From assembly GCA_030145595.1 (NCBI GenBank), contig JAQYVG010000046.1, positions 1 to 15,632 on the forward strand: a stretch of 15,632 bases of DNA. The letters run 5' to 3'. Source of the stretch: Desulfobacterales bacterium. GTDB lineage: Bacteria; Desulfobacterota; Desulfobacteria; Desulfobacterales; UBA11574. The position numbers and the translations under genes were made by a program. This document shows, one piece after another, positions 1 to 7,113 of the stretch (position 1 is the stretch's first letter; the number at the start of each line of letters is the position of its first letter). The notes beneath the pieces are model-generated. The model ran no database searches and was not told where the DNA came from. It saw only the letters and a program-made list of their open reading frames with translations.

Positions 1-6
1 CTTGTC

Positions 7-75
7 CCGCCATAGCCCTTTTCTAAGGGCGACGGCGGATGCGGCCCCCGCTAAAATGAAGCGGGATTTCGCATC
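7..75. repeat. Nested GC-rich hairpins at window start
   Basis: Two hairpins can be read directly. In the first, CCGCC (7-11) and GCCCTT (15-20) pair with AAGGGC (25-30) and GGCGG (34-38), with a 3-base internal loop and a TTCT loop. In the second, CCCGCT (47-52) pairs with AGCGGG (60-65). An outer stem GATGCG (38-43) / CGCATC (70-75) encloses the second hairpin. No T tract follows, so this is not a standard intrinsic terminator. A CCCGCC...GGCGGG core also occurs at 4973-4991 and 9794-9813, which suggests a dispersed REP-like intergenic element. A structured RNA or the 3' end of an upstream transcript is possible, but the window starts here. Confidence 0.6.
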
Positions 76-145
76 TGACTTATAAATTATAGGTGCTCAA
101 CTTGCTCATCTAAAAAATATCTCATTTATGAATTGGAAACCCATC

Positions 146-175
146 TTGTTTATTTTGGATTCGTGGATGTATAAT
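146..175 (+). promoter_or_regulatory. Possible sigma70 promoter for the amidase gene
   Basis: TTGTTT at 146-151 is followed after 18 bases by a perfect TATAAT at 170-175. Transcription would start near 182 and give a leader of roughly 90 bases before the amidase start at 270. The -10 box is consensus; the -35 box matches four of six positions. The region is AT-rich, so a chance match cannot be excluded. Confidence 0.4.
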
Positions 176-187
176 AGTTAGATGCTG

Positions 188-250
188 GTTCCGGGTTCCG
201 GGTTGCGAGTTTTCAATCCAAAATCCACAACCCAAAATCTAAAATTCTAC
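188..250. repeat. 7-bp-period degenerate array upstream of the amidase
   Basis: The sequence divides into heptamers. GTTCCGG (188-194), GTTCCGG (195-201) and GTTGCGA (202-208) are followed after 7 bases by ATCCAAA (216-222), ATCCACA (223-229), ACCCAAA (230-236), ATCTAAA (237-243) and ATTCTAC (244-250). It lies between the possible promoter and the amidase start codon, so it would be transcribed as leader. Function is unknown. Confidence 0.6.
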
Positions 251-269
251 GGTACTGGTTACAGGATTG

Positions 270-2339
270 ATGGTCGCTATGGTGAAGGATTACAGGAAAT
301 TTTATATAACTTGTTTGTTTGCCTGCTGCATGCTTGCGGTGCTGTGGCCGCGGACACCATCTGCAGCCAACGCAAGAGATATATACTACCAGGCTGATTC
401 CTGTTATAAAAAACTGCGCAACAATCCCCAAAACCAGCATTACAGAGACCATTGGCTGAAGTGCATCGACAAATTCGAAGAGGTTTACCAGCGTGATCCT
501 TCCGGCTCCTGGGCTCCCGCCGGCCTGTACATGTCCGGAAAGCTTTATCACCAGCTTTACAATATTTCATTGCTGGACTCGGACAAAAAAGAGGCTCGCG
601 ACATTTTCGAACGGACTATAAAACGTTTTCCGCAAAGTCAATATCGACAAAAGGCGGCGGATGGTATCAGAGCTTTTTCCAAAGCACAAAGCCCGAAAGC
701 CGTTGATATCAAAACGCGTTCTTCCCGGACAAACCAGGCCAAAGATAAGTATGTTGCCGCTAAAAGCTGTTACAATAAGCTTCAAAAAAGCTCTAAAAAA
801 CAAAAATACAGGGACCAGTGGCTGAAGTGCATCGACAAGTTCCAGGCGGCCTACCGGCATGATCCTACGGGTCCCTGGGCCGCCGCCGGCCTTTACAAGT
901 CCGGTGAGCTTTATCAAGGACTTTATAACCGTTCATATAAAAAATCTGATAAACAAGAAGCTCTCGATCTTTACGAACGCATTATAAAGCACTTCCCGCG
1001 CAGCCAATACCGCCATAAGGCTTCCGCTGCCGTCGGTTCCTTTTCGGGGGCCCAGACCCGCAAGGTAGCATCAGAAACAGTTAAGCCGCAAAAGAGCGAT
1101 GGAAAGCCTGCGGTAGATAAGATCACAGCGGTGATCGAGAAAGGTTCTTTGGTGAAAGTCCCGGTTGTAAAGCATGGCAAAAATTCTAAAAATCGTAACG
1201 CCTTGGTTCAGGGGCTGCGTTTCTGGTCCAATCCCAGTTACACACGTATCGTTGTCGATGCCGACAGCGAAACAACTTTTGCACACAGGCTTCTTAAAAA
1301 AGATCCTGCCATTCACAAACCCCAGCGTTTGTATGTTGAACTTAATAACAGCAGGCTGGTGGAAGATCTCAAGAAAACAATTCCCATTAACGATAATCTG
1401 CTCATCGATGTGCGTGCCGGTCAGTACACAACGGATACGGTTCGGGTTGTCGTCGATATCAAGTCTTTTAAAACCTATAAAATTTTTTCCCTCAAGAATC
1501 CTTTCAGGATTGTTATCGATGTCTGGGGCAAGCAGCCGAAGCCGACGCGGGCGAAGGCCGGGACTGTGCCAAAAGGTACCAAGCTTCCTCCCAGCGCCCT
1601 GGCAAAGCAGCTGGCCCTGGGCGTGAGCCGCATCGTTATCGATCCGGGACACGGGGGACGTGATTATGGGGCTCCCGGTTACTTAAAAGGTGTTCATGAA
1701 AAAGATATTGCCCTCAAGGTTGCCCGGCGGCTTGCCAAAAAGATCCGTAAAGAGCTGCATTGCGAGGTTTTCCTGACGCGTAACAGTGACCGGCACCTAA
1801 CTCTTGAAGAGCGCACGGCGATTGCCAATACCAAAAACGCTGATCTTTTTATATCAATCCACACGAATGCCGCCCGGGATCGAAGAGCATACGGTATCGA
1901 GACCTATTTTTTAAACCTGGCAACTGATGAAGCTGCGATTATGGTGGCCGCCCGTGAAAATGCAACTTCTACAAAGAACATCAGCGACTTGCAGACGATT
2001 TTAAGCGATCTTATGCAAAATGCCAAAATCAATGAATCCAGTCGGCTGGCTGTTAATGTCCAGGAATCTATGCATAAGAGCTTGCGAAAAAAATACAGCC
2101 GGATAAAGGATAAGGGCGTTAAGCAGGCCCCGTTTTATGTGCTGCTGGGGGCTCAAATGCCGTCCATATTGATAGAAACCGCATTTATCAGCAACTCCAG
2201 GGAGTGTAAAAGATTGGTCAATGTCAAATATCAGGACCGCATGAGTGCGGCCATCGTTACAGGCATCCGCAGTTACATCAAAGAGACCAGCCCGACGGCA
2301 TTTCTCAAATCAAAACACAAAAAAGGCTCTAAAGGATAA
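270..2339 (+). CDS. N-acetylmuramoyl-L-alanine amidase (AMIN + Amidase_3) with duplicated TPR-like N-terminus
   Basis: This is a zinc-dependent periplasmic amidase that cleaves the amide bond between N-acetylmuramic acid and the stem peptide (AmiC family), used in septum splitting and wall turnover. Residues are numbered from the TTG at 267. A hydrophobic segment (about 11-28) ending near PSA-A is a likely Sec signal peptide. Two homologous units of about 104 residues (38-141 and 160-263) resemble TPR/BamD-type helical repeats. An AMIN domain (about 313-422) should bind peptidoglycan or the divisome. Amidase_3 runs from about 455 to 675, with DPGHGG (H462), E478 in VHEKD, H532 in SIHTNA and E637 in LIETAFIS, which are the expected zinc ligands and catalytic Glu. 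At 690 residues it is much longer than E. coli AmiC because of the added repeats. The start could be TTG 267, ATG 270 or ATG 279; ATG 270 is preferred for its nearby AGG. It appears monocistronic. Confidence 0.93.
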   Translation: MVAMVKDYRKFYITCLFACCMLAVLWPRTPSAANARDIYYQADSCYKKLRNNPQNQHYRDHWLKCIDKFEEVYQRDPSGSWAPAGLYMSGKLYHQLYNISLLDSDKKEARDIFERTIKRFPQSQYRQKAADGIRAFSKAQSPKAVDIKTRSSRTNQAKDKYVAAKSCYNKLQKSSKKQKYRDQWLKCIDKFQAAYRHDPTGPWAAAGLYKSGELYQGLYNRSYKKSDKQEALDLYERIIKHFPRSQYRHKASAAVGSFSGAQTRKVASETVKPQKSDGKPAVDKITAVIEKGSLVKVPVVKHGKNSKNRNALVQGLRFWSNPSYTRIVVDADSETTFAHRLLKKDPAIHKPQRLYVELNNSRLVEDLKKTIPINDNLLIDVRAGQYTTDTVRVVVDIKSFKTYKIFSLKNPFRIVIDVWGKQPKPTRAKAGTVPKGTKLPPSALAKQLALGVSRIVIDPGHGGRDYGAPGYLKGVHEKDIALKVARRLAKKIRKELHCEVFLTRNSDRHLTLEERTAIANTKNADLFISIHTNAARDRRAYGIETYFLNLATDEAAIMVAARENATSTKNISDLQTILSDLMQNAKINESSRLAVNVQESMHKSLRKKYSRIKDKGVKQAPFYVLLGAQMPSILIETAFISNSRECKRLVNVKYQDRMSAAIVTGIRSYIKETSPTAFLKSKHKKGSKG
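378..1055 (+). repeat. Intragenic tandem duplication (122-codon offset)
   Basis: Within the amidase gene, codons 38-141 and 160-263 encode units that align without gaps. I count about 60 identical residues of 104. Both contain CY.KL, WLKCIDKF, AGLY.SG.LY, and FP.SQYR.KA. At DNA level the 20-base stretch beginning TGGCTGAAGTGC is identical at 453-472 and 819-838, an offset of 366 bases. The unit resembles TPR_6/BamD-like helical hairpins, with Cys residues at the same places in both copies. Confidence 0.85.
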
Positions 2340-2615
2340 AGATTTCATTGTTTTAGTTCCTTAATTGTGTCATCTATATCTTTTCTGCCAAACGATTATA
2401 GCGATTCTCAAAATAACTTTGGGGTTTCCGCCGCCGTATAATTTCGTTTCGGTCGGCAAGAACTCGCAAATAAAAGCGCGTAAAAGTAATTGCGGGAACA
2501 CGCAAGATGAAACGCACGAAATTTTATAATCTTTTTCGTGTTTTCGCATTTTCGTGCTTTCGTGATAAGGTCGTTTCATTTGTCTTTTTCGGCTATGCGG
2601 GATAGGGGGTTAACT
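2340..2615. repeat. Intergenic region with an 8-bp-period array
   Basis: This 276-base gap holds no convincing gene. At 2535-2566 there are four tandem octamers: TTCGTGTT, TTCGCATT, TTCGTGCT and TTCGTGAT. Read on the minus strand they are CACGAA-type octamers, matching in style the plus-strand array at 10834-10857. The array is bracketed by GAAACG (2509-2514) and CGTTTC (2572-2577), so the block can fold as an inverted repeat. I see no clear intrinsic terminator for the amidase transcript. The hydratase start is set by a purine-rich site AGGGGG at 2604-2609. Confidence 0.55.
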
Positions 2616-3407
2616 ATGGAATACAAAAACATAATTTTTCAAGTCGAAGACAACATTGCCACGATTACGTTCAACCGGCCGGAAACCTTGAATGCACTAA
2701 ATGGTGATATTCTTAACGAATTGTCACAAGCGCTGGATGAAATCGCACAAGACGAGAATATCAGGGTTCTGCTCCTTACCGGAGCCGGCGAGAAGGCATT
2801 TGTAGCCGGGGCGGATATCAAAGAGCTTGCTGCCTTTAATGCCCTCGAAGCCAAACATTTTTCCGAGGCTGGGCACGCGTTGATGCACAAACTCCAGACG
2901 TTGCCGATACCGGTCATCGCTGCTGTTAACGGCTTTGCTCTTGGCGGCGGTAACGAGATAGCCCTGGCGTGTGATTTTATCTACGCCTCCGAGAATGCCA
3001 TGTTCGGCCTTCCGGAAATCAATCTCGGAATTATTCCCGGATTTGGCGGCACCCAGAGACTCCCGAGATTGATCGGCAAGAATAGAGCCAAAGAAATGAT
3101 ATTTACCGGCAAAATGATTCCAGCGATAGAAGCCCATACCATGGGGATGGTCAACAAAGTCTGTTCCCCGGAGCAGCTCATGGATGAAGTTATCCGGACC
3201 GCTCAAACCATGGCTTCAAAAGGGAAAGTCACTCTGCGGGCGGCAAAACAGGCCGTCAACAACGGAATGAACGTCGATCTTGCTACCGGATGCAGCATTG
3301 AAACCGATGCCTTTTCGCTCTGCATGGCAAGTCCCGACGCCAAAGAAGGCACCTTGGCGTTCCTGGAAAAACGCAAGCCTGATTTCAAGGGGAGTTTGAA
3401 AGACTAA
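2616..3407 (+). CDS. Enoyl-CoA hydratase (crotonase family)
   Basis: A 263-residue crotonase that hydrates trans-2-enoyl-CoA (for example crotonyl-CoA) to 3-hydroxyacyl-CoA in the cytoplasm. Both catalytic glutamates of true hydratases are present: E114 in GGGNEIALACD and E134 in GLPEINLGIIPGFGG. The oxyanion-hole strand AFVAGADIKEL lies at 61-71. The length is normal for the family. The frame is open further upstream, but ATG 2616 fits the family N-terminus and has AGGGGG six bases upstream. It sits on the same strand 154 bases before an aryl-CoA ligase, so a role in degrading an acyl-CoA from amino or aromatic acid breakdown is likely. Sequence alone does not distinguish a short-chain hydratase (crt-type) from a broader paaF-type enzyme. 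Confidence 0.92.
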   Translation: MEYKNIIFQVEDNIATITFNRPETLNALNGDILNELSQALDEIAQDENIRVLLLTGAGEKAFVAGADIKELAAFNALEAKHFSEAGHALMHKLQTLPIPVIAAVNGFALGGGNEIALACDFIYASENAMFGLPEINLGIIPGFGGTQRLPRLIGKNRAKEMIFTGKMIPAIEAHTMGMVNKVCSPEQLMDEVIRTAQTMASKGKVTLRAAKQAVNNGMNVDLATGCSIETDAFSLCMASPDAKEGTLAFLEKRKPDFKGSLKD

Positions 3408-3561
3408 ATCTTTTTCTTGAAAAAATCAGCGGCATATGATTCAGAAGCATAACACCTGAAATCTGCAATTGCCGAGCAGCTAACTGCGGGGAAGGCGAGC
3501 GCCGTGCAGTTCAAAACGCCTGATTTTGTTCAGGTCGAAAATGCCTCAAAGGAGTATCGGA

Positions 3562-4863
3562 ATGATTCTCGACATAGGATTTGAGACCATGCCAAGAGAA
3601 GATTTGGAAACAATTATCTTGCGCAGACTCAAAACGACTATTGACCGCATATATTCGAATGTACCCTTTTACCGCCTGAAATTTGAAGAAAACGGCATCA
3701 CTCCGGATGACATCCGATCCCTTGAAGATTTACAACGGATACCGTTTACAACCAAAGAGGATTTGCGCGATAATTATCCTTACGGAATGTTTGCCGTTCC
3801 CATGGACAACGTTGTTCGTATTCATGCTTCGTCCGGAACTACCGGTCAACCGACCGTAGTGGGTTATACGGCCAGGGACGTGAATACTTGGGCTGAACTT
3901 ATGGCGCGTTCACTTGCCGCCGGGGGAGCAACCCGCGAAGACATCATCCACAATGCCTACGGCTACGGGCTCTTTACCGGTGGCCTGGGTGTCCATTATG
4001 GAGCGGAAAAACTGGGCGCTTCCGTGATCCCGGTTTCAGGCGGCAACACCAAGAGACAGATAGTTATCATGAAAGATTTCGGTCCTACGATACTGACGGC
4101 AACGCCCTCATACGCACTTCATCTGGCGGAAGTTGCTGATGAAATGGGAGTGTCTTTTGAAGATTTAAAATTTAAATTCGGCATATTCGGGGCCGAACCC
4201 TGGTCGGAAAACATGCGTGAAGATATCGAAAAGAAGCTGAATTTAACCGCCGTAGATATTTACGGCTTGAGTGAAGTGATCGGACCGGGGGTGGCAATCG
4301 AATGTTATGAAGCCAAAAACGGCCTGCATATCTTTGAAGATCACTTTATACCCGAGATAATTGATCCGGCTACCGGAGACGTACTTCCTTACGGTGAGAC
4401 GGGTGAGCTTGTCTTCACTTCCATAACCAAGGAAGCATTTCCTGTTATCCGCTACCGAACGCGTGACATAACTTCATTAAATCCGGAGCCGTGTATCTGC
4501 GGCCGGACGCATATCCGTATGAACAGAGTCAGCGGCCGTACGGACGATATGCTCATTATTCGCGGTGTCAACGTGTTTCCGTCACAGATTGAAAGCGTTC
4601 TGATGGAAATGGATGATGTTGAACCTCACTATCAGCTTTTAGTTGACCGGGAGGGCACACTGGATACTCTCACGGTTATGGTGGAAGTCGGAGAACAAAT
4701 CTTTTCGGATGAAGTCAAGCATTTGCAGGATCTGGAACGAAAAATTTCAAAGAACATAAAAGACTATCTTGGTGTTTCCGCCAAGGTGAAACTCGTGGAG
4801 CCCAAGGCCATTGCCCGCAGCGAGGGCAAAGCCATACGGGTTATTGATAAGCGCGAGATGTAA
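3562..4863 (+). CDS. paaK: Phenylacetate-CoA ligase-like AMP-forming acyl-CoA ligase
   Basis: A 433-residue cytoplasmic member of the PaaK branch of the ANL superfamily, which converts an arylacetate (phenylacetate, hydroxyphenylacetate or indoleacetate), ATP and CoA to aryl-acetyl-CoA, AMP and pyrophosphate. The ATP-binding loop SSGTTGQPT is at 90-98, the YGLSE motif at 234-238, and the FPVIRYRTRD and IIRGVNVFPSQIE segments follow. The C-terminal adenylation lysine is K423 in ARSEGKAIRV. A CxC pair (PEPCICGR) precedes the hinge, as often seen in PaaK. ATG 3562 is chosen over in-frame starts at 3526 (TTG) and 3541 because GGAG at 3551-3554 is well spaced from it. The downstream ACT and Liv genes suggest aromatic amino acid catabolism. 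The exact substrate cannot be read from the sequence. Confidence 0.9.
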   Translation: MILDIGFETMPREDLETIILRRLKTTIDRIYSNVPFYRLKFEENGITPDDIRSLEDLQRIPFTTKEDLRDNYPYGMFAVPMDNVVRIHASSGTTGQPTVVGYTARDVNTWAELMARSLAAGGATREDIIHNAYGYGLFTGGLGVHYGAEKLGASVIPVSGGNTKRQIVIMKDFGPTILTATPSYALHLAEVADEMGVSFEDLKFKFGIFGAEPWSENMREDIEKKLNLTAVDIYGLSEVIGPGVAIECYEAKNGLHIFEDHFIPEIIDPATGDVLPYGETGELVFTSITKEAFPVIRYRTRDITSLNPEPCICGRTHIRMNRVSGRTDDMLIIRGVNVFPSQIESVLMEMDDVEPHYQLLVDREGTLDTLTVMVEVGEQIFSDEVKHLQDLERKISKNIKDYLGVSAKVKLVEPKAIARSEGKAIRVIDKREM

Positions 4864-4868
4864 ATCTG

Positions 4869-4991
4869 ATGGCGTCGTAAAAAGTCCCATCTACTGCGTT
4901 GTAGTATTTTTTCAGACACTCGGCATACTACATGTATGGCCTCGTTCCTGAAAAAATCCTACGCCTTTTTATCCCGCCGAGGTTTGGCGGG
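4869..4991. repeat. Long imperfect palindrome plus CCCGCC hairpin
   Basis: This lies just after the ligase stop codon. TAAAAAG (4878-4884) pairs with CTTTTTA (4965-4971). Inside it GTAGTATTTTTTCAG (4901-4915) pairs with CTGAAAAAATCCTAC (4948-4962), 14 of 15 positions complementary, and at the centre CATAC (4924-4928) pairs with GTATG (4934-4938). A separate hairpin CCCGCC (4973-4978) / GGCGGG (4986-4991) follows. The nested stems resemble a dispersed MITE-like or REP-like element. The T-rich arms may also help end ligase transcription, but there is no typical terminator. Confidence 0.65.
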
Positions 4992-5044
4992 GGTATATGA
5001 ACCTTTTTACTTAGCCATCTATAGTTGTACTGCACAGCGAGTGT

Positions 5045-5136
5045 ATTACCCGCAGCTTGCTGCGGGTAATGTGAGCGAATCATAAAACAGACAGAATTCC
5101 TTACAGTCGAAGATTCCCTGCAGCTTGCTGCAGGGA
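5045..5136. repeat. Pair of perfect hairpins sharing a GCAG-CTTG-CTGC core
   Basis: Hairpin one: ATTACCCGCAG (5045-5055), loop CTTG, CTGCGGGTAAT (5060-5070), 11 bp. Hairpin two: TCCCTGCAG (5115-5123), loop CTTG, CTGCAGGGA (5128-5136), 9 bp. Both stems are perfect and the loop plus inner four base pairs are identical, while the outer arms differ in a compensated way. They lie in the 354-base gap (4864-5217) between the ligase and ACT genes. No other gene is visible in this gap. Confidence 0.75.
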
Positions 5137-5173
5137 GCTTCCATTCGTGACTTTTACTGTTACCAAGATTTAA

Positions 5174-5201
5174 TTTTCAATCGTCAATCATCAATCATCA
5201 A
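5174..5201. repeat. 7-bp-period array upstream of the ACT gene
   Basis: Four tandem heptamers TTTTCAA, TCGTCAA, TCATCAA and TCATCAA end five bases before the strong ribosome binding site AAGGAGG (5206-5212) of the ACT gene. They have the same 7-bp period as arrays in other gaps of this window but a different core. They would lie in the mRNA leader. Confidence 0.6.
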
Positions 5202-5217
5202 TTATAAGGAGGCAGCT

Positions 5218-5649
5218 ATGCGAGCCGTACAGATTTCAGTATTTTTGGAAAACAAGGCGGGGCGTCTGGCTGAAGTTACAGGCATTCTTGCTGAAGCCGA
5301 TGTGAATATCAGGGCTCTGGCCCTGGCTGACACATCAGATTTTGGCGTGTTGCGTCTGATCGTAAATGACAATCAAAAAGCCGTTAAAGCGCTGAAAAAC
5401 CGGGGTTTTACCATAGGTGAGACCGATGTGGTAGCCGTAGAAGTGGAAGACAGGCCCGGAGGGTTGCATCGAATACTCGATATTCTGCACAATGCCGGTG
5501 TTAATGTGGAGTATATGTATGCATTTGTCACACAAAGCGGCAGCAATGCGGTCATGATATTCAGATTCGATAATATTGATGAGGCCGTGAACATATTACA
5601 AGAGAACAACTTAACGGTGATTAACGGAAGCAAAGTATATACTCTGTAA
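5218..5649 (+). CDS. Tandem ACT-domain protein
   Basis: A 143-residue cytoplasmic protein made of two ACT domains: about 3-65 (VQISVFLENKAGRLAEVTGIL...) and about 70-140 (VVAVEVEDRPGGLHRILDIL...). Each starts with the beta strand, N/R-x-G-G/R turn and helix that form the small-molecule site at ACT dimer interfaces. No catalytic or DNA-binding domain is attached. ACT domains usually bind amino acids. Its place between a PaaK-like ligase and a Liv transporter suggests it senses an aromatic or branched-chain amino acid and regulates the ligase, the transporter or an unseen enzyme; this is inference. The start ATG 5218 has AAGGAGG five bases upstream. An upstream in-frame extension is rejected because it would run through the hairpin and repeat region. 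Confidence 0.88.
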   Translation: MRAVQISVFLENKAGRLAEVTGILAEADVNIRALALADTSDFGVLRLIVNDNQKAVKALKNRGFTIGETDVVAVEVEDRPGGLHRILDILHNAGVNVEYMYAFVTQSGSNAVMIFRFDNIDEAVNILQENNLTVINGSKVYTL

Positions 5650-5735
5650 TCCGGGTTGCCGCAGGCTGAAACAGGAAAACCTCCGGTTTTCAGCTTAGGT
5701 TTCAAATGCGATCCATTTGATCCAGATTTCCGTTT

Positions 5736-5759
5736 TTCCGGGTTTAGGCTTTCCCGGAA
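5736..5759. other. Hairpin between ACT gene and livK
   Basis: TTCCGGG (5736-5742) pairs perfectly with CCCGGAA (5753-5759) across a 10-base loop. A weaker stem, GCTGAAA / TTTCAGC, lies in the upstream part of the same gap. Only a short, displaced T run follows, so a terminator role for the ligase-ACT transcript is uncertain. Confidence 0.4.
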
Positions 5760-5851
5760 GATTCCATTTTAGAACGGCCATAGTAATATCTGCAGTTGAG
5801 TTAATTTTTAAGTTTTAGAAACGGTGAAGCTATAAAAAAGGAGGAAAACAG

Positions 5852-7012
5852 ATGAAGTTAAGAAGAATTGTTATTTTCACCACAGTTTGCCTATTCAGCT
5901 TAGGATTTCTGGTTAGTCCGGCACTTGCCTTTAAAGTCGGGGCTGTTTTTTCAGTAACAGGCCGCACCTCTTTTCTGGGTGATCCTGAGAAAAAGACGGC
6001 TGTAATGGTTGCTGAGCAGATTAATGCAGCCGGCGGCATTAACGGCGAAAAGCTGGAACTTATTGTTTATGACAGTGAAGGTGATGCCACCAAGGCGAAC
6101 CTGGCCGTCAAAAAACTGATTACCCAGGATAAAGTCAGTGTAGTGATCGGTCCTTCGCTGAGTGGAACATCCATGGCGGTTGTGCCGCTGGCAGCAAAAT
6201 ACAAGACGCCGCTAATTTCCTGCGCCGCCAGTTACAAAATTACTTGGGATAAAGAGAAGGGCACAGCGCGCAAATGGGTCTTTAAAACACCCCAGACGGA
6301 TACCATGGCAGTCGACGCCATTTATTCCGCTTTAAAGCAAAAAGGCATTAGTAAGATTGCCATTATGAGCGTAACCTCGGGTTTTGGCGCCAGCGGACGC
6401 GGAGAACTCATCAGGCTTGCTCCCGAGTACGGCATGACCATCATGGCGGATGAAAAGTACGGCCCCAAGGATACCGATATGACGGTGCAGTTGACCAAGA
6501 TCAAAGGGCTGGCTCCTAAGGCCATCGTCAACTGGTCGGTGGGCCCAACCCAGGTGGTAGTGCTGAGAAACTGGAGAGACCTTGGCATGAAAAGCATCCC
6601 CTTCTATCAGAGCCATGGTTTTGGCAGCCGTAAGAACATCGAACTGGCTGCAGGGGCCGCAGAAGGTGTTTTCTGCCCCTTAGGAGCCGTTAATATTGCC
6701 GAACTGCTGACGCCGTATGATACCCAGTATGCCGTGGCTCAACGTTACTTAAAAGACTATAAGGCTAAATATAATGAACCTCTGAGCTCCTTTGGCGGAC
6801 ATGCATGGGATGCCCTGCATATGGCAGCACAAGCCCTTGCGTCTGTCGGTGATGACAAGGCAAAGATACGGGACTATCTTGAAAATAATATCAAGGGTTT
6901 TGTGGGCCAGCACGGAGTCTTTTTCTACTCACCGGACGACCACATAGGCCTGGACAAAGCTGCATTTCGAATGGTTGTGGTCAGAGATGGTGACTGGGCT
7001 CTGGCTGATTAA
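5852..7012 (+). CDS. livK: LIV-type ABC transporter substrate-binding protein
   Basis: A 386-residue periplasmic binding protein (Peripla_BP_6 family) that captures the substrate for the LivHMGF importer. The signal peptide spans about residues 1-26 (KLRR, hydrophobic core, ending SPALA|F) and has no lipobox, so it should be soluble in the periplasm. The mature N-terminus KVGAVFSVTGRTSFLGD and the segment VVIGPSLSGTSMAVVPLAAKYKTPLIS are typical of LivK/LivJ homologues and line the ligand site. The start has AAGGAGG at 5838-5844, a strong site suited to high expression, and a terminator follows the gene. Homologues bind leucine/isoleucine/valine, amides or aromatic acids. The neighbouring aryl-CoA ligase favours an aromatic ligand here, but the sequence alone does not decide. 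Confidence 0.93.
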   Translation: MKLRRIVIFTTVCLFSLGFLVSPALAFKVGAVFSVTGRTSFLGDPEKKTAVMVAEQINAAGGINGEKLELIVYDSEGDATKANLAVKKLITQDKVSVVIGPSLSGTSMAVVPLAAKYKTPLISCAASYKITWDKEKGTARKWVFKTPQTDTMAVDAIYSALKQKGISKIAIMSVTSGFGASGRGELIRLAPEYGMTIMADEKYGPKDTDMTVQLTKIKGLAPKAIVNWSVGPTQVVVLRNWRDLGMKSIPFYQSHGFGSRKNIELAAGAAEGVFCPLGAVNIAELLTPYDTQYAVAQRYLKDYKAKYNEPLSSFGGHAWDALHMAAQALASVGDDKAKIRDYLENNIKGFVGQHGVFFYSPDDHIGLDKAAFRMVVVRDGDWALAD

Positions 7013-7061
7013 AACTATCATATGTACGCTAAGCAGGTAGTTTAAACTTTATGTTGCTAAA

Positions 7062-7094
7062 GAGGGTGGTGTTTTCACACCACCCTCGCTTTTT
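7062..7094 (+). terminator. Intrinsic terminator between livK and livH
   Basis: GAGGGTGGTGT (7062-7072) pairs perfectly with ACACCACCCTC (7077-7087) around a TTTC loop, an 11-bp stem followed by GC and TTTTT (7090-7094). It sits 49 bases after the livK stop and 19 bases before livH. Partial read-through would let the binding protein be made in excess over the membrane and ATPase subunits, a common arrangement in ABC importer operons. Confidence 0.9.
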
Positions 7095-7113
7095 ATTATA
7101 ACCGGAATATTAA

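Noticed and set aside
5125..5217. Upstream extension of the ACT gene
   Set aside because: The extension would translate through a hairpin and a heptamer array, while ATG 5218 has an ideal ribosome binding site.
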